A stretch of DNA of 5,633 nt, taken from assembly GCA_903876615.1 (NCBI GenBank), contig CAIRAS010000191.1, positions 1 through 5,633 on the forward strand. Reading direction: 5' to 3'. The stretch comes from an uncultured Holophagaceae bacterium. Lineage in GTDB: Bacteria > Acidobacteriota > Holophagae > Holophagales > Holophagaceae. Shown here piece after piece: positions 1 to 5,633 of the stretch; position 1 is the stretch's first letter; each line of letters opens with the position of its first letter. The notes beneath the pieces are model-generated. The model made no database searches and was not told where the DNA came from. It was given only the letters and a program-made list of their open reading frames with translations. The position numbers and the translations under genes are program-made.

Positions 1-56
1 AGGAATGGAACCAGTTCGTGAACATGGTCCAGGCCTTCGTCGAACCCAAGGCCTGA
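1..56 (+). CDS. C-terminal tail of a small protein, probably a PadR-family transcriptional regulator (partial, 5' end outside window)
   Basis: An open frame enters from the left edge (codons in phase from base 3) and stops at the TGA at 54-56. Only the last 17 residues are visible: EWNQFVNMVQAFVEPKA. A tryptophan-containing amphipathic helix ending a few residues before the stop resembles the C-terminus of short PadR-like winged-helix regulators, which often end in a similar W-x-x-F helix. The main support is context: the next gene starts 9 bases downstream and encodes a HAAS-domain membrane protein, and PadR regulators are very commonly paired with such proteins. The last 17 residues alone cannot prove the family, so the frame is well supported and the identity is an inference from position. 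Confidence 0.5.
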   Translation, partial: EWNQFVNMVQAFVEPKA

Positions 57-65
57 GGCCATTCG

Positions 66-824
66 GTGTCCCGGGCCCTGGAAGCCTATCTCGCCCAGGT
101 GGGTTCAGGCCTCAAAGGCCTGACGCGACGGCGTCGCCTGACCCTGGTTCGGGAGCTGCAGGCCCACCTCCTGGATGAGGCCGAGGCCCGGGGTATCACT
201 TCCGAGTCGGCCATGGCGGCGATGCTCGCTGAGAAGGAGCATCCCACCCTGCTTGGGGAGGAGATCGCCTGCGGGGAGGGTCAGGACGCCAACCATCGGG
301 GCGGCACCGCCCTGGCGGCGGGGATGATCATCGGCATCGCCACCGGCGGGCACATGTGGTTCGAAGGCTGGCGCTGGTATATCGCCCTGGCCTTTGCGGC
401 CTCCCAGGGGCTGGCGGTGGGTGCCGGCTTCTTCTGGGTCCGTCGCTACTGGCTTCGGCTTCCATCCTGGGGCCGCATGGCGGTGGCGGTGCTGACGACG
501 TCGCTGCTGGCCATACCCCTGGGCTTCACCACGCACCATGGGTTCCGGCCGACCCGGCTGCTCTACGGCGCCTTCACGGGCTACCTGCTGGAGCGGCACA
601 GCCAGGAGCGCCCCCTCTGGCAGACCCTCCTCGAGCCCGTGGCGTTCACCGCCTTCATGTTCTTCCTTGAGACCGTGGTCCTGGGCCGGATCCGCTTCGC
701 CTGGTGGAAAGTGCCGCTGGAGCTGAGCTTCAACGCGACCATCCTGCTGAGCGTCATGGTGGCCTCCCGCTTCCGCCGGCTCCTGGCCGAGCGTCGGGTC
801 CTGACGCCCCAGGAACAGGCTTGA
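66..824 (+). CDS. HAAS-domain integral membrane protein of unknown function
   Basis: The 252-residue protein has a soluble helical N-terminus (about residues 4-68) followed by a hydrophobic region. The N-terminal part has the HAAS / permease-prefix pattern: a Y-L-x-x-V start, a basic RRRR stretch at 21-24, an E-L-Q-A-H-L-L-D-E-A helix at 30-39, and a second helix where AMAAMLAE precedes a P-x-x-L-x-x-E-I motif. Likely membrane segments lie near residues 80-98, 104-125, 137-155, 164-176 (short), 189-207 and 215-234, and the C-terminus is basic. The start is GTG at 66, with GAGG at 55-58 as ribosome binding site 7 bases upstream. It is probably co-transcribed with the preceding regulator. In known PadR/HAAS pairs the HAAS protein is thought to act with the regulator, but its biochemical function is not established. 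No catalytic motif is visible and I do not assign a transport substrate. Confidence 0.85.
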   Translation: MSRALEAYLAQVGSGLKGLTRRRRLTLVRELQAHLLDEAEARGITSESAMAAMLAEKEHPTLLGEEIACGEGQDANHRGGTALAAGMIIGIATGGHMWFEGWRWYIALAFAASQGLAVGAGFFWVRRYWLRLPSWGRMAVAVLTTSLLAIPLGFTTHHGFRPTRLLYGAFTGYLLERHSQERPLWQTLLEPVAFTAFMFFLETVVLGRIRFAWWKVPLELSFNATILLSVMVASRFRRLLAERRVLTPQEQA

Positions 825-848
825 TCCCATGGCTTTCGGGAATCCCCC

Positions 849-877
849 TTGAGCTGAAAGCGTTCCGACGGTAGACT
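849..877 (+). promoter_or_regulatory. Sigma-70-like promoter for rpmE
   Basis: A TTGAGC hexamer at 849-854 (4 of 6 matches to TTGACA) is followed after exactly 17 bases by TAGACT at 872-877 (4 of 6 matches to TATAAT). It lies in the 127-base gap between the membrane protein gene and rpmE, where a new transcript must start if rpmE is separately expressed. Transcription would begin near 884 and give a leader of about 68 bases. The leader contains only a weak CCCC/GGGG hairpin (911-914 with 921-924), so no riboswitch or leader control is claimed. Confidence 0.6.
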
Positions 878-940
878 GGTCGTCTTGCGTGGACAAGCCG
901 CGTGCAGATACCCCATTTCCGGGGGCATCCGGTCGGTCCC

Positions 941-946
941 AGGAGG
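941..946 (+). promoter_or_regulatory. Strong Shine-Dalgarno site that fixes the rpmE start
   Basis: AGGAGG ends 5 bases before the ATG at 952. It is the best ribosome binding site in the window. It excludes the longer open frame that extends upstream to 889, whose extra residues also resemble no part of L31. Confidence 0.9.
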
Positions 947-951
947 AACAC

Positions 952-1212
952 ATGAAAGATAAAATCCATCCCGTTCTCCACGATGTGAAGGTGCACTGCG
1001 CCTGCGGCGTCGAGTTCGTGACCCGCTCCACCAAGAAGGAACTCCGCGTGGAAGTCTGCTCCTCCTGCCACCCGTTCTACACGGGCAAGCAGCGTCTGAT
1101 GGACGCCGAAGGCCGGGTCGAGAAGTTCAACCGGAAATACGCCAAGAAGGAAGTACCTGCGGCCGTCGAGGCCCCCGTGGCCGTGGAAGCCCAGGCTCCG
1201 ACCGAAGCCTAG
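952..1212 (+). CDS. rpmE: 50S ribosomal protein L31, zinc-binding type, with an Ala/Glu-rich C-terminal tail
   Basis: The 86-residue protein opens MKDKIHP, the standard L31 start, and carries four zinc-ligand cysteines: C16 and C18 (CACG) and C36 and C39 (CSSC). These are followed by the family signature HPFYTGKQR (40-48) and [10 protein letters not shown] (54-63). It is therefore the zinc-containing (C+) form, which sits at the central protuberance of the large subunit and can bridge to the small subunit; the form lacking these cysteines is often made under zinc shortage. L31 is usually about 65-75 residues. Here residues 68-86 form an extra acidic, alanine/valine/proline-rich tail in which the AVEA motif occurs twice. 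The gene has its own promoter and strong ribosome binding site, and an intrinsic terminator follows the stop. rpmE next to prfA is a common bacterial arrangement. Confidence 0.97.
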   Translation: MKDKIHPVLHDVKVHCACGVEFVTRSTKKELRVEVCSSCHPFYTGKQRLMDAEGRVEKFNRKYAKKEVPAAVEAPVAVEAQAPTEA

Positions 1213-1225
1213 CTGCGACATTCTC

Positions 1226-1258
1226 AAGGACGGGCCGAGCGATCGGCCCGTCCTTTTT
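1226..1258 (+). terminator. Rho-independent terminator after rpmE
   Basis: A perfect 11-bp stem (1228-1238 with 1243-1253; left arm GGACGGGCCGA) closes on a GCGA loop, a GNRA tetraloop, and is followed by five T residues at 1254-1258. Two A residues at 1226-1227 can pair with the first two T residues and extend the stem to 13 bp. It begins 13 bases after the rpmE stop. It should end most rpmE transcripts only about 45 bases before prfA. Confidence 0.95.
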
Positions 1259-1302
1259 GTTGGCGCCCCTTCGGCCTCCACCCAACCACCCTGGAGCCCC
1301 CC

Positions 1303-2379
1303 ATGCTCGATCAGCTTGCAGCCGTCGAAGCCCGCTTCCAGGAGGTGGAGGCGCAGCTGCAGGATCCCGCCGTGGTCTCGGACCCCAAGCGTCTGCGGGA
1401 GCTGAGCAAGCTCCGGGCGGAGCTGGAGCCCGTGGTGCTGGCCTTCCAGGCCCAGCGCACGCTGGTCAAGCAGTTGGACGAAGCGGAAGGCATCCTGGCG
1501 GACAAGTCCATGGACGCCGACTTCCGGGCCATGGCCGAGCTGGAGATCCCGGACCTGAAGAAGGCGATTGCCGAGGGCGAGACTGAGATCCGGCGCCTCC
1601 TGGTGCCCAAGGACCCCGCCGACGCCAAGAACGTAATCCTGGAAGTGCGCGCCGGCACCGGTGGTGAGGAGGCGGCGCTCTTCGCCGCGGAGATCTTCCG
1701 CATGTACCTGCGCTTCGCCGAGCGGCGGGGCTTCAAGGTCGCAGTGCTGGACCAGAGCGATGCGGACGCCGGCGGCCTCAAGGACGCCACCGCCGAGATC
1801 CAGGGCGACGGTGCCTACTCCCTCTTCCGCTTCGAGAGCGGCGTGCACCGCGTGCAGCGGGTGCCCAAGACCGAGACCCAGGGTCGCATCCACACCTCCG
1901 CCTGCACCGTGGCCGTCATGCCCGAGGCCGAGGAACTGGATGGTGTCGAGATCCATCCGAACGACCTGCGGATTGATACCTTCTGCTCCGGCGGCAAGGG
2001 CGGCCAGAGTGTGAACACCACCAAGTCAGCGGTGCGCCTCGTCCACCTGCCCACCAATACCGTGGTCCAGTGCCAGGACGAGCGCAGCCAGCTGAAGAAC
2101 ATGGCCAAGGCCATGACCGTGCTGCGTAGCCGCCTGCTCCAGAAGGCCCAGGACGAGGCCGACGCGGTGCACTCGGCCATGCGCAAGTCCCAGGTGGGCA
2201 GCGGGGATCGCAGCGAGAAGATCCGCACCTACAACTTCCCCCAGGGGCGGGTCACGGACCACCGCATCGGCGTGACCCTCCACCAGATCGACGCCTTCAT
2301 GGGCGGTGCCATCGAGCCCATCATCGAACCCCTCCGCGCCGCCTTCGAGGCCGAGCGTCTGCAGGCGCTCGAGGCCTGA
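1303..2379 (+). CDS. prfA: Peptide chain release factor 1 (RF1)
   Basis: RF1 recognises UAA and UAG stop codons in the ribosomal A site and triggers hydrolysis of the peptidyl-tRNA. The 358-residue protein has the normal family length. An N-terminal helical domain (about 1-110) precedes the stop-codon recognition domain, where the tripeptide anticodon is P188-K189-T190, the P-x-T form diagnostic of RF1 (RF2 has SPF). The catalytic GGQ is at 233-235, the same numbering as in E. coli RF1; its glutamine is normally methylated by PrmC, which is not encoded in this window. RTYNFPQ (308-314) and RVTDHRI follow as in the family. Around GGQ the sequence is SGGKGGQSVNTTKSAVR, with lysine before GGQ where Ala or Pro is usual. 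The ATG at 1303 has GGAG at 1293-1296, spaced 6 bases. hrcA follows after 35 bases, where prmC would often be found. Confidence 0.97.
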   Translation: MLDQLAAVEARFQEVEAQLQDPAVVSDPKRLRELSKLRAELEPVVLAFQAQRTLVKQLDEAEGILADKSMDADFRAMAELEIPDLKKAIAEGETEIRRLLVPKDPADAKNVILEVRAGTGGEEAALFAAEIFRMYLRFAERRGFKVAVLDQSDADAGGLKDATAEIQGDGAYSLFRFESGVHRVQRVPKTETQGRIHTSACTVAVMPEAEELDGVEIHPNDLRIDTFCSGGKGGQSVNTTKSAVRLVHLPTNTVVQCQDERSQLKNMAKAMTVLRSRLLQKAQDEADAVHSAMRKSQVGSGDRSEKIRTYNFPQGRVTDHRIGVTLHQIDAFMGGAIEPIIEPLRAAFEAERLQALEA

Positions 2380-2396
2380 CCTGACTGCCGTATAGT
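2378..2396 (+). promoter_or_regulatory. Possible hrcA promoter: TATAGT box with upstream GACCTGACT
   Basis: TATAGT at 2391-2396 matches TATAAT in 5 of 6 positions and stands out in this GC-rich gap. It would start transcription near 2403, just before the weak ribosome binding site GGAAAG (2403-2408) and the ATG at 2415. No -35 hexamer is present at 16-18 bases upstream (that region is CTCGAG-like coding sequence of prfA). The 9-mer GACCTGACT at 2378-2386 recurs immediately before grpE. The box is seen directly, and promoter function is inferred. Confidence 0.35.
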
Positions 2397-2414
2397 AGGG
2401 TTGGAAAGTCCCCC

Positions 2415-3464
2415 ATGGCCCGACCCAACCTCAACCCCCGCGGCGAGTCTGTGCTGCGCACCCTCATCGAGACCTACCTCGAGGCGGGAGAGCCTGTGGG
2501 GTCACGGCTGCTGGCCAAGCGGTTTCCCGAGACCCTCTCCAGCGCCACGATCCGCAGCGTGCTCTCGGATCTGGAAGAAGAGGCCATGGTGGCCCAGCCC
2601 CACACCTCCGCCGGACGGGTGCCCACGGAGCTTGCCTACCGCTACTACGTGGACCGCTGGCTCCGGGCGCTGCCCCCGGGGCACGAGGTCGAAGGCCGCC
2701 TGTCCGCGGCCCTGGATGGCCTGGACCTGGATCCCGAGTCCTGGGCCCGCCACGCCAGCCGCACCCTGGCGGAAGTCATGGGCGGCGTCTGCGTGGCGCT
2801 GCCCCTGCCGCTGACCCAGAGCCGGCTGGTGCGCATGGAGTTCGTGCCCGTGGGTCCCGGCCGCTTCGTGGCGGTGTGGGTGGGCAGCCTGGGCGAGGTG
2901 GAGCACCGGCTCATGGAGAACCCCTGGAACCTCTCCCAGACGGTCCTGACAGAGCTGGGGAACTATGCCACGGCCCACTTCTCCGGCCTGACCCTGCCTG
3001 AGATGCGCGCCCGGCTGCTCGAAGCCCTGCGGGTGGGGGTGCAGGAGGGCGAGTCCCTCTGCCGTCGCCTCCAGGAGCTGGCCGAGCGCTGGCCCGAGGA
3101 ACCGGGCGGAGCCGATGCCCGCGTCCTGGTGTCGGGCCTGGGCCGCCTCGGCGGCCTCCCGGAGTTCGATGACGTGCCGCGCTTCCGCGCCTTGGTTGCA
3201 GCCTTTGAGGAGCACGGCCGCCTGGCCCGCCTCCTGAACGCCTTCGCGGACCGGGCCTCCGAGGACGTCCAGTTGCTGCTCGGCACCGAGAACCCCTACC
3301 TGGACGCCTGGCCCCTGGCCACTGCCGTGAGCACCGTGGCCCTGGGGCCGGCGGGCTTCGTCACCTTCGCCCTGGTGGGTCCGCTGCGCATGGACTACGG
3401 CCGGGTCATGGGCGGCTTGCGCTGGTGGTCCCGGCAGGTCCAGCGGCGGCAGGACCCGGTCTGA
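2415..3464 (+). CDS. hrcA: Heat-inducible transcription repressor HrcA
   Basis: HrcA represses chaperone operons by binding the CIRCE inverted repeat, and its activity depends on the GroEL chaperone. The 349-residue protein has the normal length. The N-terminal winged helix carries the family signatures in order: YLEAGEPVGS (21-30), LSSATIRSVLSDLEE (41-55, recognition helix region) and QPHTSAGRVPT (61-71), then YRYYVD (75-80). A GAF-like central region follows, with VWVGSLGEVEHRL, and the C-terminal motifs are LLGTEN (288-293) and GPLRMDY (322-328), close to the family forms IGxEN and GPxRMDY. The ATG at 2415 has GGAAAG 6 bases upstream. hrcA ahead of grpE and dnaK is the classic class I heat-shock order. 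Although the DNA-binding helix looks standard, no CIRCE is visible in the window. Confidence 0.97.
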   Translation: MARPNLNPRGESVLRTLIETYLEAGEPVGSRLLAKRFPETLSSATIRSVLSDLEEEAMVAQPHTSAGRVPTELAYRYYVDRWLRALPPGHEVEGRLSAALDGLDLDPESWARHASRTLAEVMGGVCVALPLPLTQSRLVRMEFVPVGPGRFVAVWVGSLGEVEHRLMENPWNLSQTVLTELGNYATAHFSGLTLPEMRARLLEALRVGVQEGESLCRRLQELAERWPEEPGGADARVLVSGLGRLGGLPEFDDVPRFRALVAAFEEHGRLARLLNAFADRASEDVQLLLGTENPYLDAWPLATAVSTVALGPAGFVTFALVGPLRMDYGRVMGGLRWWSRQVQRRQDPV

Positions 3465-3472
3465 CCGCCTGG

Positions 3473-3509
3473 GTCAGGTCCGGATTTCCCCCCGCTGGCC
3501 CGACCTGAC
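3473..3509. repeat. Inverted repeat GTCAGGTC-N21-GACCTGAC between hrcA and grpE
   Basis: Two perfectly complementary 8-base arms (3473-3480 and 3502-3509) are separated by 21 bases. The right arm abuts the TATACT box at 3510-3515. After one C/C mismatch two more G/C pairs can form. No T-run follows, so it is unlikely to be an intrinsic terminator for hrcA. Its position directly upstream of a -10-like box suggests an operator or an RNA hairpin. The arms do not match the CIRCE arms (TTAGCACTC / GAGTGCTAA). The repeat is seen directly, and its role is unknown. Confidence 0.6.
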
Positions 3510-3515
3510 TATACT
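3510..3515 (+). promoter_or_regulatory. Possible grpE -10 box (TATACT)
   Basis: TATACT matches TATAAT in 5 of 6 positions and lies 6 bases before the grpE ATG at 3522, so a transcript from it would start at or next to the start codon. No recognisable -35 hexamer is found 16-19 bases upstream (C-rich sequence). A TG dinucleotide at 3506-3507 is one base off the extended -10 position. Confidence 0.35.
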
Positions 3516-3521
3516 TTGGCG

Positions 3522-4220
3522 ATGCTAACCGATCATCCTGCCGGTCCCGAGCCCGAACCCCTTCCGCCGTCTGCCGAGGGCGAAGACCTTGTGGATCTCA
3601 CCCTGGACGAGAGCCTTGAGGGGGACCTCCAGGCGGTGGCCGATGAGGTGGCCTCGGGCTACCACACCCAGGTGGTGCCTGAGTTTGAGGAGATCGAGCC
3701 CGTCCGGGGCTCCGGCGGCAAGGTCGATCTGGAGTCAGCCCTGAATGAGGCTGAGCGGCAGATGGAGGACCTGCTCCGGCGCGAGGCCGAGCTGATGGAC
3801 CACCAGCGGCGGCTGGCGGCGGACTTCAACAACTTCCGCAACCGGGCCCAGCGGGACATCGCCCTTGCGGTGGACCAGTCCGAGCGGAAGATCCTGCTGG
3901 AGATGCTGCCGATGCTGGACAACTTCGAGCGCAGCCTGGGCGCCAGCTATCAGGACGTGGAGTCCTTCCGCGCCGGTGTGGAGCTGATCCGGAAGCAGTT
4001 TCTCGAGGCCCTGCGCCGCCTGAACGTCGAGCCCCTCGCCCTGCAGGTCGGGGATCCCTTCGACGCGCTGAACGCCGAGGCCCTCACCACCTTTACGGAT
4101 CCCAACCTGCCCGACGGCTCGGTGGCGGCCATCTTCGAGGGCGGCTACAACCTCCGGGGCCAACTCCTCCGGGCGGCCCGGGTCGTGGTGAATCGGGTGC
4201 ATGACGCGGAAAAGTCCTAG
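3522..4220 (+). CDS. grpE: Nucleotide exchange factor GrpE, DnaK co-chaperone
   Basis: GrpE dimers drive ADP release from DnaK in the cytoplasmic chaperone cycle. From the ATG at 3522 the protein has 232 residues. Residues 1-65 are an acidic, proline-rich, probably disordered extension. A charged coiled coil follows (about 70-120) with the DFNNFRNRAQRD motif (101-112), then LLEMLPMLDNFERSL (125-139), a helix ending RRLNVEPL, and the C-terminal beta domain with GDPFDALNAEA (177-187) and FEGGYNLRGQLLRAARVVV (205-223). These match GrpE throughout. The usual histidine in the FDPxxHEA-type motif is replaced (FDALNAEA). The start is uncertain: no Shine-Dalgarno site precedes 3522, a TTG lies in frame at 3516, and a GTG at 3591 has GAGGG 10 bases upstream. 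The 3522 ATG is preferred because it fits a leaderless start from the TATACT box. Confidence 0.95.
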   Translation: MLTDHPAGPEPEPLPPSAEGEDLVDLTLDESLEGDLQAVADEVASGYHTQVVPEFEEIEPVRGSGGKVDLESALNEAERQMEDLLRREAELMDHQRRLAADFNNFRNRAQRDIALAVDQSERKILLEMLPMLDNFERSLGASYQDVESFRAGVELIRKQFLEALRRLNVEPLALQVGDPFDALNAEALTTFTDPNLPDGSVAAIFEGGYNLRGQLLRAARVVVNRVHDAEKS

Positions 4221-4297
4221 GGTTGCTCAATCCTTGTGCTGGAAGGGCTGGCAAGAACTAACTACCATGTAGGCGCGATCCCTCTGGAGTTCTGTGT
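4221..4297 (+). promoter_or_regulatory. grpE-dnaK intergenic leader with dnaK ribosome binding site
   Basis: This 77-base gap holds the dnaK ribosome binding site GGAG (4286-4289), 8 bases before the ATG. It is more AT-rich than the genes around it (TTGCTCAATCC near 4223-4233 and AAGAACTAACTACCATGT at 4253-4270). TACCAT (4263-4268) is a weak -10 candidate without a properly spaced -35. No CIRCE, no terminator and no strong hairpin are visible, so dnaK may be read through from grpE or have a promoter that I cannot recognise. Confidence 0.4.

Positions 4298-5633
<1,336 letters not shown>

Noticed and set aside
889..951. N-terminal extension of rpmE by 21 residues upstream of the ATG at 952
   Set aside because: L31 proteins begin at MK(x)xIHP, and the AGGAGG site lies 5 bases before the 952 ATG. 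The upstream stretch overlaps the leader and resembles no protein.
754..1956. A 400-codon open frame on the minus strand across rpmE and prfA, with similar long antisense frames at 105-1034, 2502-3215 and 4856-5605
   Set aside because: They lie antisense to well-recognised genes. GC-rich codon bias removes stop codons from opposite frames, and their translations are low-complexity with no recognisable family.
3437..3456. GGTCC-N10-GGACC hairpin at the end of hrcA as a terminator
   Set aside because: It is inside the coding region, has a short imperfect stem and no T-run.
3521..3528. GATGCTAA at the grpE start as a possible CIRCE right arm
   Set aside because: It lacks the G of GAGTGCTAA, and no TTAGCACTC-like left arm lies at the required 9-base spacing upstream.
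4233..4271. Heat-shock sigma-32-like promoter before dnaK (CTTGTG with TACCATGTA)
   Set aside because: The two parts are about 24 bases apart rather than the usual 13-17, and each matches the consensus only partly.

Overview
This window is a high-GC chromosomal segment (about two thirds G+C by eye). Every gene reads on the + strand, and together they form an ordinary translation and heat-shock neighbourhood. The order is: tail of a probable PadR-type regulator, a HAAS-domain membrane protein, rpmE (ribosomal protein L31), prfA (release factor 1), hrcA, grpE, and the first ~445 codons of dnaK, cut by the window end. The host is a GC-rich bacterium whose class I heat-shock genes run hrcA-grpE-dnaK. 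The PadR + HAAS pair and the style of the proteins would fit Acidobacteriota (for example Holophagae), but that assignment is a guess that the sequence does not prove.

Layout. Bases 1-824 hold a tight two-gene unit: the end of a small regulator, then after 9 bases a six-helix membrane protein with an N-terminal HAAS domain. Bases 825-951 are a 127-base gap with a good sigma-70-like promoter (TTGAGC, 17 bases, TAGACT) and a strong AGGAGG site for rpmE. A textbook intrinsic terminator lies between rpmE and prfA (1226-1258). prfA is followed after 35 bases by hrcA, hrcA after 57 bases by grpE, and grpE after 77 bases by dnaK.

How the genes work together. L31 and RF1 serve the ribosome (assembly/zinc protein and UAA/UAG termination). 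HrcA is the usual repressor of chaperone operons, and GrpE is the nucleotide exchange factor for DnaK, so the right half is a self-contained chaperone module; dnaJ, if linked, lies beyond the window. HrcA normally binds the CIRCE repeat, yet no CIRCE is visible before hrcA, grpE or dnaK. Instead, an 8-bp perfect inverted repeat (GTCAGGTC / GACCTGAC) sits before grpE, overlaps a TATACT box at its edge, and shares the 9-mer GACCTGACT with the hrcA upstream region. That unexplained regulatory layout, including a possibly leaderless grpE, is the most interesting thing here. I found no mobile element, CRISPR array, tRNA/rRNA or novel multi-gene system.
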